In this document: positions 28,239 through 37,819 of the stretch, in pieces
How positions within the stretch are numbered: position 1 is the stretch's first letter
How the letters are laid out: every line of letters begins with the position of its first letter
Source of the DNA: Mesorhizobium sp. M3A.F.Ca.ET.080.04.2.1
Lineage (GTDB): Bacteria > Pseudomonadota > Alphaproteobacteria > Rhizobiales > Rhizobiaceae
NCBI RefSeq assembly: GCF_003952525.1
Contig: NZ_CP034451.1
Coordinates: 3,286,001 to 3,350,000, forward strand
Direction: 5' to 3'
DNA: 64,000 nucleotides
Translations under genes and position numbers: made by a program
Notes under the pieces: generated by a model
What the model was told of the DNA's origin: nothing
Seen by the model: the letters and a program-made list of their open reading frames with translations, nothing else
Database searches by the model: none

Positions 28239-30155
28239 CTAAGCGAGCTTCAATGTCCTGTTCTCATGGGTGTAGGTCTCCCCTACCGTATATTCCTGTG
28301 AATCCAAGTCCGGAGCAATCATGGACGTGGCTATTATTATTTGATGCTCTGACACTGCCGACTTCGATCGTTTTGCCAGCACTCTTTGAAAATTTTGGCT
28401 CCGCTCTTGCTCCATTCCTTTGTCTTCAATTGTATCCATAAGAAGGAACCTTGGATGCGCGAAGGACGGGTCGTTTGCCGCAGCGAATAGAAAGGCCGCA
28501 AAGAAACTGTTGCGCATATACACCATCGAACTGGCAGAGAAGAAGCTCTCCCCATTAACCGACATTCGGTCTCCATCGAACTCAAAGTCGAATCGATTTG
28601 CCTTGGAGAATGTTGTCTGTCGTTCTAGGTCACTCTTCAAGAAATCGAGTGTAACTAGTTCTATCGAGCGCCGCGCTTTGGACAGCTGCTCCTTTGTCCT
28701 GGCGTTTTCACTGCGAATTACAGCGTCAAGCGTAGCTATCTCAATGTTTAGGGCTTCTGCCTGCCTTGTCAGTTCGGCTAGCTCTTCGACAACTTCGCGC
28801 TTGAAGGCAAGTTCCTCGAGTTCTTTGTAAGCGTAACCTGCCCTGCGGTTCAGGTCGCGCAGCTTTAGTCGCATTTCAGTTGTCGGCGTTCGGACAGCTA
28901 CCCGATAGAGTTGAGATGCCTGCTCCCAAAGGACCCTTAGCCTCTCAACTTCTGCGCGCCATTCCGCTGCCTGCCGATGTCGATCGGATTGCAACTCCTG
29001 CGACTGGTCAAGCTGCCTCTGATAGTCGTTGAGGAGGCGCATCGACCTCCTTTTTGTGAGGTCATGATCATACGCGTTCTTACAGAGCGCACACGCCCCC
29101 TCCACCTCATTTTCACGGATTGGGGATAGGCAAGCCGGGCACAAGTCGAACTTGAGATTCGAAAATTGCTCTACGACTGCACCAGACTCGGTTAGTTGCT
29201 CAATCTTGCGTCCCAACGCGGCAATGAAATCGTTCGAGTCTACTATCTCGAATTCGATATCCCGAAGTTGGACCGTTAGCCTGGCTATCTCCTCTTGGAA
29301 ACTGACCACCCTGCCTAGAGTCGCATCCTGATCATTTAGGGTTAGGCGATCGTCGAATTGCGCATCAAATATCTGCGCCTCAAGCTTTTCGATCTCGGAG
29401 TTCAACTCGTCCAGGCGACGCTCGAGCCCGGCCTGTTCCTGCCCCAGCCACTCCAACGTCAATGGATGCCCAGATCGCCCATGAGTCCTTATCAGGGTCG
29501 CTTGTTTTTTTGAAACATCCGTGAACTCGGCCTCGGCCTCCCGCCTCCTGATCTTAGCCTTATAATATTTGTCGCTGTATGCTCCGCACAGCAAATCGCC
29601 AACCGATTGCCGAGTCAGCGCATCATCGAATGTCTGACTTCTAAATATCTTATCCACGGGGCTAAGCTGGTCTGAATACAGAAGCCTCAACACCTGATTC
29701 ATTGTCACTTTGGTCGTTTGATTATCATACTGCACTTCAGGCAGGCCAAGACACCGGAATAGGACCTGTGAGAAGCTGTCTTTCTCGCCCCGCCTGTAAG
29801 GATAAATTTCCCAGCCTTCGCCCGCCGATGCCAGAGCTTCTTGCCAACCACCAAGAAAAATGCGCATCGGACGAGATGACTTAGGATCGATGTCCCTTGA
29901 AAGCGCCAACTGCTGGCCATTAATCCTGACTCCGATAGTCACGCTATCGCAACGCAAGGCGCTCTCACGCCATTGAGTCTCAAGGAAGTCTCCGCCGAGC
30001 GCATAAAATAAAAAGTCCATAATTGTGGACTTTCCGGAGCTATTTTCACCCCTTATAATATTCAACCCAGAATGAAAATCGGCCGAGAATACCGTTTTCC
30101 CTGACCCAAAGACCGAGAGATGTTCAACCTTCAGATTTGGCTTAAATATTGTCAT
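28239..30155 (-). CDS. Rad50/SMC-like ATPase of an ABC-three-component (ABC-3C) system
   Basis: 638 residues. Walker A is GENSSGKST (36-44). A long coiled-coil middle (about 200-520) is interrupted by CPAC-x12-CALC (339-358), a zinc-ribbon or zinc-hook-like motif. Walker B and the following loop are RFLLMDTIEDKGMEQERSQN near residue 570. The ABC/SMC head with a central coiled coil fits DNA-linked ATPases such as Rad50 and the ABC-3C conflict-system ATPases. ATG 30155 overlaps the end of the middle-component gene; 30167 is an alternative start. The frame is intact. GC content is clearly lower than in the flanks. Confidence 0.85.
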   Translation of the reverse strand: MTIFKPNLKVEHLSVFGSGKTVFSADFHSGLNIIRGENSSGKSTIMDFLFYALGGDFLETQWRESALRCDSVTIGVRINGQQLALSRDIDPKSSRPMRIFLGGWQEALASAGEGWEIYPYRRGEKDSFSQVLFRCLGLPEVQYDNQTTKVTMNQVLRLLYSDQLSPVDKIFRSQTFDDALTRQSVGDLLCGAYSDKYYKAKIRRREAEAEFTDVSKKQATLIRTHGRSGHPLTLEWLGQEQAGLERRLDELNSEIEKLEAQIFDAQFDDRLTLNDQDATLGRVVSFQEEIARLTVQLRDIEFEIVDSNDFIAALGRKIEQLTESGAVVEQFSNLKFDLCPACLSPIRENEVEGACALCKNAYDHDLTKRRSMRLLNDYQRQLDQSQELQSDRHRQAAEWRAEVERLRVLWEQASQLYRVAVRTPTTEMRLKLRDLNRRAGYAYKELEELAFKREVVEELAELTRQAEALNIEIATLDAVIRSENARTKEQLSKARRSIELVTLDFLKSDLERQTTFSKANRFDFEFDGDRMSVNGESFFSASSMVYMRNSFFAAFLFAAANDPSFAHPRFLLMDTIEDKGMEQERSQNFQRVLAKRSKSAVSEHQIIIATSMIAPDLDSQEYTVGETYTHENRTLKLA

Positions 30156-30609
30156 AGCGATACTCATCCAAGCCGGAGCGGTGCTTCAAGCCGCCATCGC
30201 CGGCATAGGGTAACTTTATCAACTCTTGTGAGAGGAACTCCACCAGCTCCCTATTATTGTCGTTAAATTTCGCGGTTAACGAATTTAGTCCGCTGCTTAA
30301 CGCATCCACATCGATCCTAACAGCTGCATCTCTGCTCCCCGACGCGACCCCGGCGGATATCAATCCACCTAAAGCAGCCATCTGTATCGGCTCTATGCGA
30401 GCGAAAAGCGTCCTCGGGGCGGGAGTGACATCGTATTTCGTGGCGATGTATGCCTTTAGGATGCTGTTTTTTCTCTTCGCAAAATTTTTGATCGACCGGC
30501 TTGCTGTTATTTCCTTGATTAACCACGGAAAACAGAGGAAGAAATCAACTATCCTGAGCTTCTGATAATCTATCTTCTGCTCGTCTGCTGCACGCAAAGC
30601 GCATATCAT
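30142..30609 (-). CDS. ABC-3C system middle component (MC5-like), abnormal start
   Basis: 155 residues from ATG 30609. KLRIVDFFLCFPWLIKEI, then RTLFARIEPIQMAALGGLIS and the end LPYAGDGGLKHRSGLDEYRY match my recollection of ABC-3C middle component proteins. The conserved start of this family (RYH-P-x-x-DPYHTVFR) is encoded just upstream in the same frame, from about 30657, but no ATG/GTG/TTG opens it. The nearest ATG (30664, overlapping the effector stop as TGATG) is one base out of frame: it reads ATG-TTT-ACG instead of ATG-TT-ACG. A one-base insertion in the T run would explain this. The middle component links effector and ATPase in such systems. Confidence 0.75.
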   Translation of the reverse strand: MICALRAADEQKIDYQKLRIVDFFLCFPWLIKEITASRSIKNFAKRKNSILKAYIATKYDVTPAPRTLFARIEPIQMAALGGLISAGVASGSRDAAVRIDVDALSSGLNSLTAKFNDNNRELVEFLSQELIKLPYAGDGGLKHRSGLDEYRYDNI

Positions 30610-30663
30610 GCGAAAGACAGTATGGTATGGGTCATAGGCAGAAGGAATATGATAGCGTAAACA

Positions 30664-31174
30664 TCAATGCCACCGAACCCAGCATCGATCGGCGAGCCAG
30701 AAAATCATACCCTTTATAAGAGTATGAGTGATGAGCAAGTGGTCGCTCCCAACACTGGCGTCTATTTCGGCTATTGTTGGATTTATGATCTTTTCCTCAA
30801 CGACGCACTCGACAGATGTGCGGTCTAGAGCTTGGCCGTTGTGCATTATATGCGCTTCAAACACCTCGTGAATTCCTTGACAGGAAGATAGCGAATATTT
30901 TTTGTGCTGAGCTAAAGGGCTCAAGGGCCATGAGCTTCTTCTGAAATAGCTCTTTCTTTTTCAGGGCACTTTTGATTTCGTCACTACGCCCTACATACGC
31001 AAGTTTGTCCTCAAGACCGACGATCTCTTCATCTTCGCGGTGATCGACGAACATCTGGAGGGCGTCGATGAACGAGTCAACTTGTTCGCCAGACTGAATC
31101 TGGGCGTTAAGCTTTTCGATCAGGACAGCGACCTGGGACAACCTGTTCCTTCCCCCTGTAGGAACGAACCGCAA
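30664..31174 (-). pseudogene. ABC-3C effector C-terminal domain, truncated and frameshifted
   Basis: Two overlapping frames together spell one domain. The first (31174-30857) reads RLSQVAVLIEKLNAQI, then EEIVGLEDKLAYVGRSDEIK, KKELFQKKLM and SSAQKIFAIFLS. The second (to 30664) continues IHEVFEAHIMHNG, IINPTIAEID and GMIFWLADRCWVRWH. This order matches the ABC-3C C-terminal domain as I know it. The shift is at the AAGGAATT run near 30871-30878, one base too many. Upstream of 31174 another frame encodes DNINPDASNCGSFLQG behind a stop, suggesting a further shift. No N-terminal effector domain remains before lepA, so the sensor or toxin part is lost. Confidence 0.7.
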
Positions 31175-31280
31175 TTCGACGCGTCTGGGTTAATGTTGTC
31201 AATCTACAGGAGTTTCGCAAGGCCCAGCGTCCACAATTCGGTACTACGTGCCGTGGTCCTCTCAGCAGAGGATAGATATA

Positions 31281-33086
<1,806 letters not shown>

Positions 33087-33144
33087 GCGGCGCGCTTTAG
33101 CAGGGGCGGGTTTAAGGGGCAAGCGGCGGGAGGTTTTGGCGAGG

Positions 33145-33302
33145 CATCCCCCTCTGGCCTGCCGGCCATCTCCCCCTCGAGGGAGGAGATCAAACGCTCG
33201 ACCGCCTTCGCCGATCTCCGCCGTCGCAGTTCAAGGCGCGGCGCTGGAACTGCCGATCTCCCTCCTTGAGGGGGAGATGTCCGGCAGGCCAGAGGGGGTG
33301 CC
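33145..33302. repeat. Paired palindromic repeat (family C)
   Basis: CCCCCTCTGGCCTGCCGGCC at the left end and its inverse near the right end (TCCGGCAGGCCAGAGGGGG) enclose inner hairpins around TCTCCCCCTCGAGGGAGGAGA and TCTCCCTCCTTGAGGGGGAGA. Total about 158 bases. Same family as 34468 and 56944. It fills the gap between the divergent lepA and TadG-like genes. Confidence 0.85.
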
Positions 33303-33389
33303 CCGCTTAAACAATCATCCACTCCTTTCGGGCATCATCCGCAACTCCTGATGGTACACGGCACGTTGCCGCGGTTGCGAAGGTTCCAA

Positions 33390-34445
33390 ATGTTCAAGCA
33401 GTTCCTGCATTCGAGCGACGGCTCGATGATGCCGATTATGGTGTTGGCAACCATCCCGCTGCTGCTCGCGGTCGGCTTTTCCGTCGATTACACCTCGGCG
33501 GTGACGACCCGAAGCGACATGCAGAACGCGCTCGATGCGGCGATCATCTCGATCACCACGCTGCCGACCACGACCTCGAAGGCCGACCGCCAGGTCGCGC
33601 TGCAGCAGGCCTATTTAGCCAATGCCGGGCAGGGGACCGCCTCGCTGACCAGCGTCGACATCGGCGCCGACGGCACCGCCAGCTTCAGCGCCACGGCGAG
33701 CTACCCGATGCCGACCAATTTCATGCAGATCGCCAAGATCAGCTCGGTGCAGGTCGGCGTCGGGTCGTCGGTGCGCAAGACGCCGGCGCTGGTGCAGACG
33801 ACGTTCAAGGTGACGAAAGTGTCGGGCTACTGGAACAAGACGATGACGCTCTACGGCACCAGGTTCGGCGAGACCGGCGCCAAGCCGCTGATGACGGTCA
33901 CCTATGCCTATAATGGCTATGGCGACCCGAAGGGCTACGGCACGACGACGGTCAAGACCATCAACGGCAGCACCGAGACGACGGTACAGCAGCAGGTCTG
34001 CACGACCAGCACGGTGAAGAACTTCAACGACCTGCCGGCCGGGGCGATCACGCAGAGCAGCGGCAGCAAGAAATATGTGACGACCTGCGCCGACACCTTC
34101 TATCCGGCCAACGGCGCCGGCGCGACGATCGACGTCAGCGCGATGGACCAGCTCTACCTGGAAATGGACGTGCCCTCGGGCAATCCCAAGGTGCTGAAGT
34201 CGAACGACCCGGCCACCTCGAACCGGCTCTATATGGGCGTCAGTCCAACCGACATGCCCGAGGTGGCGACGGGCCAGACCGTCAACATCTTCACCGCCGT
34301 GCCCTGCGGCCAGCCCGGCTACCAGGCCTGGGAAGACGGCGGCAATCCCGTGCCGGCGGCCGTCAGCAATGCCGACTTCTTCTACACCGTGCAAGGCAAG
34401 TGCGACTACAACCAGCGCCCGTCGGCGACGGTGCTGACGCAGTAG
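33390..34445 (+). CDS. TadG-like pilus-assembly/Flp-type membrane-anchored protein
   Basis: 351 residues. The N-terminus FLHSSDGSMMPIMVLATIPL plus VDYTSAVTTRSDMQNALDAA is the TadE/TadG-like N-terminal helix (prepilin-like, single membrane span). A long secreted Ser/Thr-rich domain follows with tandem beta-type sequence and four cysteines. I chose ATG 33390 (GAAGGTTCCAA upstream) over 33351. No other tad or cpa genes are adjacent, so a pilus role is uncertain. A family C repeat pair lies on each side of the gene. Confidence 0.8.
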   Translation: MFKQFLHSSDGSMMPIMVLATIPLLLAVGFSVDYTSAVTTRSDMQNALDAAIISITTLPTTTSKADRQVALQQAYLANAGQGTASLTSVDIGADGTASFSATASYPMPTNFMQIAKISSVQVGVGSSVRKTPALVQTTFKVTKVSGYWNKTMTLYGTRFGETGAKPLMTVTYAYNGYGDPKGYGTTTVKTINGSTETTVQQQVCTTSTVKNFNDLPAGAITQSSGSKKYVTTCADTFYPANGAGATIDVSAMDQLYLEMDVPSGNPKVLKSNDPATSNRLYMGVSPTDMPEVATGQTVNIFTAVPCGQPGYQAWEDGGNPVPAAVSNADFFYTVQGKCDYNQRPSATVLTQ

Positions 34446-34467
34446 CGCGAAGCGCCGCGATCCTTCA

Positions 34468-34626
34468 CACCCCCCTCTGGCCTGCCGGCCATCTCCCCCG
34501 CAAGGGGGGAGATTGGCAGCTTCGCCGGCGGCGCGCCTCCTTGCAGCGTTGGCGATTGGCAAAGGCCAACACGACAGCTGATCTCCCCCCTTGCGGGGGA
34601 GATGGCCGGCAGGCCAGAGGGGGGTG
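34468..34626. repeat. Paired palindromic repeat (family C)
   Basis: CCCCCCTCTGGCCTGCCGGC left end and GGCCGGCAGGCCAGAGGGGG right end, with inner hairpins around TCTCCCCCGCAAGGGGGGAGA and TCTCCCCCCTTGCGGGGGAGA. It lies 22 bases after the TadG-like gene stop and occupies most of the space before the DUF1223 gene. Confidence 0.88.
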
Positions 34627-34741
34627 CTGTCCCGCCAACGTCGCGCATTGACGCCATTCAATCACAAACCGGTGAAGCCTGTAACGAAGCGGTCCGGCGC
34701 GGCGAAGTTGGAGCATGACCCGCCGCAACGGAGACTTCCCC

Positions 34742-35449
34742 ATGACTGGACGCAAGGCAAAAGCCGGCAAGGCAGCGCTCGCCGGCGCGGCGCTGATTGC
34801 GCTGGCGGCAAGCTCGGCGACAGCGGCGGCGCAGCCGCTGACCGTGGTCGAGCTGTTCACCAGCCAGGGCTGCTCGTCCTGCCCGCCGGCCAACGCCAAT
34901 CTGATCAAGGTCAAGGACCAGCCCGGCGTGCTGGCGCTGTCGTTCAACGTCACCTACTGGGACTATCTCGGCTGGAAGGACAGTTTCGGCCGGCAGGAAT
35001 TCACACAGCGCCAGTTCGCCTACGAACCGGCGCTCGGCCATGACGGGCCGTTCACGCCGCAGGTGGTGGTGAACGGCAGCGCCGACGCCGTCGGGGTCCG
35101 GCCCGGCGAGATCGAACGGTTGATTTCGGCAAGCTCCCGTGCCGAAGGCCCGGCGCTGGCGCTTGGGCAAGGCAAGGTGAGCATCGGCGCCGGCATGGCG
35201 CCGGGCGGCAAGGCCGACATCTGGCTGGTGCGCTACGACAAGCGCGTCGTCGCGGTGCCGGTGGCGCGCGGCGAGAACAGCGGCCGCACGCTGCCGCACG
35301 CCAATGTCGTCCATTCGCTGGAGAGGCTGGGCAGCTGGAACGGCAGCGCGACGACGTTGCCGCTGCCGGCGGCGGGCGCCGGCCTCAACACGGCGGTGCT
35401 GGTGCAGACGCCCGGCGGCGGGCCGATCCTCGCGGCGGCCTCGGACTGA
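34742..35449 (+). CDS. DUF1223 thioredoxin-like secreted protein
   Basis: 235 residues. A signal peptide (KAALAGAALIALAASSATAAAQ) precedes the DUF1223 domain, with VVELFTSQGCSSCPPANANL carrying the CSSC-P motif and FNVTYWDYLGWKDSFG the family block. The fold is thioredoxin-like, but CxxC here is CSSC and no redox activity is established for the family. ATG 34742 has GGAG eight bases upstream; the frame opens at 34715. Probably periplasmic. It is followed by the MKP-repeat gene. Confidence 0.87.
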   Translation: MTGRKAKAGKAALAGAALIALAASSATAAAQPLTVVELFTSQGCSSCPPANANLIKVKDQPGVLALSFNVTYWDYLGWKDSFGRQEFTQRQFAYEPALGHDGPFTPQVVVNGSADAVGVRPGEIERLISASSRAEGPALALGQGKVSIGAGMAPGGKADIWLVRYDKRVVAVPVARGENSGRTLPHANVVHSLERLGSWNGSATTLPLPAAGAGLNTAVLVQTPGGGPILAAASD

Positions 35450-35533
35450 TCAGCATTTTTCCGCGCCGAAGCCGCAGACGGCGGCAGCGCACCAACGGGC
35501 TCGCACGGCGCGCCACAACACAAGGAGACCACC

Positions 35534-35965
35534 ATGACCAAATACCTGACGCTGCCGGCGCTGGCCTTCGCGCTTGCCGCAACCGCGCTGGTTGCCGGGG
35601 CCCGCGCCGACGACGCGACCAACGCCATGAAGCCCGCCAATGCGATGGCTACCGAGGCGATGAAGCCGGCAGGTGCCATGAAGCCCGATGCGACGGCGAC
35701 GGATGCCATGGCGGCCAACGCAATGAAACCGGCCACCGATGCGATGAAGCCGAATGCCATGAAGCCGGTCGATGCGATGGCCCCGGCTCAATCAATAAGT
35801 GAGGCGGTCCCCGCCTCTCGCGGGCGAGGCCGAACAACCGCCAAGGGCGCGGCTGTCGCAAGCCCAAGTTCCTCGCCCCGCAGAGCGGGGGAGAGGTGGC
35901 TCGGCGAAGCCGAGACGGAGAGGGGGAGCGCCGTCGACGACACGAACCGCCGCACGGCAAAGTGA
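35534..35965 (+). CDS. Secreted Met-Lys-Pro repeat protein with a repeat-derived C-terminus
   Basis: 143 residues. A signal peptide (LTLPALAFALAATALVAGARA) precedes about 60 residues rich in NAMKPA/DAMKPN motifs (MKP repeated six times), like small MxKDx-type repeat proteins. From about residue 92 the sequence turns into Arg/Ser/Gly-rich text encoded by a palindromic intergenic element (35806-35955). The original protein probably ended near MAPAQ. The strong ribosome site AAGGAGACCACC precedes ATG. Function unknown; metal binding has been suggested for similar proteins only by analogy. Confidence 0.7.
   Translation: MTKYLTLPALAFALAATALVAGARADDATNAMKPANAMATEAMKPAGAMKPDATATDAMAANAMKPATDAMKPNAMKPVDAMAPAQSISEAVPASRGRGRTTAKGAAVASPSSSPRRAGERWLGEAETERGSAVDDTNRRTAK
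35806..35955. repeat. Palindromic intergenic repeat inside the 3' end of a gene
   Basis: Contains GTCCCCGCCTCTCGCGGGCG at the left and CTCGCCCCGCAGAGCGGGGG, then TCGGCGAAGCCGAGACGGAG and AGGGGGAGCG at the right. It looks like the other rhizobial repeats but in a different sequence family. It is read through in frame by the MKP-repeat gene, ending at TGA 35963-35965. Confidence 0.65.
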
Positions 35966-36020
35966 GCACCCAGTGGCAGCTTCCATCGTATATACTGGAA
36001 CCAAACCAAGGAGATCAGAC

Positions 36021-36764
36021 ATGAACGGCATCAAGACAAGGGCCATGCGGCGATCGCCATTCCTTGCCCGCGGCGCCCTTGCGGCGCTCGGCCTTGCGGC
36101 CGTGGCGGCCGCCGGCTTCTGGCAGACGCCGGCCCGGTCGGCGGAAGAAGCGGTGGTGATCCCACCGCCGGCAATAGACGAAAAGGCGGCGGGCGGGACC
36201 GAGAAGGCCGTGTTCGCCGGCGGCTGCTTCTGGGGCGTGCAGGGCGTGTTCCAGCACGTCAAGGGCGTCAGCAAGGCCGTCTCCGGCTATGCCGGCGGCA
36301 GCGCCGAAAACGCCGTCTACGAGATCGTCGGCAGCGGCCGCACCGGCCATGCCGAGTCGGTCGAGATCACCTACGATCCCTCGCAAGTGACCTACGGCCA
36401 GCTGCTGCAGGTGTATTTCTCGGTCGCGCACAACCCGACGCAGCTCAACTATCAGGGCCCTGACCACGGCACGCAGTACCGCTCGACGGTGTTTGCCGAA
36501 AATGACGAGCAGAAGAAGATCGCCGAGAGCTACATCGCCCAGCTCGACAGGGCCAAGGTGTTCGGCAAGCCGATCGTGACGACGCTGGAGACCGGCAAGA
36601 CTTTCTATCCGGCCGAGGATTATCATCAGGACTTCCTGACGCTCAACCCGACCTATCCCTACATCGTCTACAACGACCTGCCGAAGGTGGCTAATTTGAA
36701 GGCGCTGTTCCCCAAGCTCTACAGCGAAAAGCCGGTGCTGGTGCTGGCGGCAAGCAAGAGCTGA
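36021..36764 (+). CDS. msrA: Peptide methionine sulfoxide reductase A, exported
   Basis: 247 residues. The catalytic block is FAGGCFWGVQGVFQ with Cys69 in GCFWG (68-72). SGYAGG, then GHAESVEITYDP and YFSVAHNPTQLNYQGPDHGT are family motifs. A 41-residue N-terminal leader (MRRSPFLARGALAALGLAA) is a signal peptide with two arginines, so this MsrA should act in the periplasm. It reduces the S form of methionine sulfoxide. ATG 36021 follows AAGGAGATCAGAC; the frame opens at 35799, but the extra part is repeat sequence. No msrB neighbour. Confidence 0.95.
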   Translation: MNGIKTRAMRRSPFLARGALAALGLAAVAAAGFWQTPARSAEEAVVIPPPAIDEKAAGGTEKAVFAGGCFWGVQGVFQHVKGVSKAVSGYAGGSAENAVYEIVGSGRTGHAESVEITYDPSQVTYGQLLQVYFSVAHNPTQLNYQGPDHGTQYRSTVFAENDEQKKIAESYIAQLDRAKVFGKPIVTTLETGKTFYPAEDYHQDFLTLNPTYPYIVYNDLPKVANLKALFPKLYSEKPVLVLAASKS

Positions 36765-36813
36765 GGTTTGCTGAGGGGGGCGCGAAGGATCGCGGCGCCT
36801 CCTAGCTTAGCGC

Positions 36814-37818
36814 TCAATCATACGTCAGATCCGTCGCCTTTCCGCCGAACACGCGGTAGGCGTAGAAGGAATAGAAGATGATGATCGGGAGCACGACGAC
36901 GACGCCGGCCAGGATCACCGCCAGGCTCTCCGGCGCCGAGGCGGCCTGCCAGATGGTCAGCCTGTCGGGCACGACGAAGGGATAGAAGGACCAGGCGAGC
37001 CCGGCAAAGCCGAGCGCGAAGATGGCGGCGAGCGTCAGGAACGGCATCAGCGCGTGGCGGTCGCCGGGCTTCGGCAGGTGAAAGGTCTGCCGCCACAGCC
37101 ACAGGAACAGCAGCGCCGAGACGATGGGCAGCGGCGAGAGATAGAGGATCTCCGGCCACAGAAACCATTTGTCGAAGATGCGCGGGCTGGCGAAGGGCGT
37201 CGCCAACGACACCGCGACCATGCCGAGCGCCGTCAGCACCAGCGTGGTGCGCAGCCAAAGCACGGCTTTGCGCTGCAGATGGCCCTCGGTCTTGTAGATC
37301 AGCCAGGCGGCGCCCATGGCGGCATAGGCGGCCGACAGGCAGAGCGCGACCAGCGCGCCGAAGGCGACGCCACCGAAGCCGACGTCGAGGCCGAGCACAT
37401 AGACGCCCAGCATATAGCCCTGCGCCAGCGCGGCGATGGTGGAGCCCAAGAAAAAGATGCGGTTCCAGCGGCGCTTCTTGCCGGCCGGCACCTTGGCGCG
37501 GAAATCGAAGGCGACGCCGCGCAGGATAAGCCCGACCAAAAGCACGAAGACCGGCAGGTAGAGCGCGGTGAGGATGGTGCCATGCGCCATCGGGAAGGCG
37601 ACCAGCAAAAGGCCGACGGCCAGCACCAGCCAGGTCTCGTTGGCGTCCCAGAACGGGCCGATTGCCGCGATCATGGTGTCCTGCTCGGCGTCTTCGGCGC
37701 CGGCGAACAGGATGCCGATGCCGAGATCGAAGCCGTCGAGGATGACGTAGATGAGGATGGCGAGGCCCATCAGGCCGGCGAAGATCAGCGGCAGCGCGGT
37801 CGGCCAGTCGAAGCTCAT
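36814..37818 (-). CDS. cydB: Cytochrome bd-type ubiquinol oxidase subunit II
   Basis: 334 residues with eight or nine membrane helices. DGFDLGIGILFAGAEDAEQD, the quinol-oxidase block FWDANETWLVLAVG and RGVAFDFRAKVPAGKKRRWN are conserved in CydB/CioB. With subunit I it reduces oxygen to water using quinol without proton pumping. ATG 37818 is one base after the cydA stop; the frame's earlier start is not conserved. No CydX-type small gene could be recognised in the interval after it. Confidence 0.95.
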   Translation of the reverse strand: MSFDWPTALPLIFAGLMGLAILIYVILDGFDLGIGILFAGAEDAEQDTMIAAIGPFWDANETWLVLAVGLLLVAFPMAHGTILTALYLPVFVLLVGLILRGVAFDFRAKVPAGKKRRWNRIFFLGSTIAALAQGYMLGVYVLGLDVGFGGVAFGALVALCLSAAYAAMGAAWLIYKTEGHLQRKAVLWLRTTLVLTALGMVAVSLATPFASPRIFDKWFLWPEILYLSPLPIVSALLFLWLWRQTFHLPKPGDRHALMPFLTLAAIFALGFAGLAWSFYPFVVPDRLTIWQAASAPESLAVILAGVVVVLPIIIFYSFYAYRVFGGKATDLTYD

Positions 37819-37819
37819 G

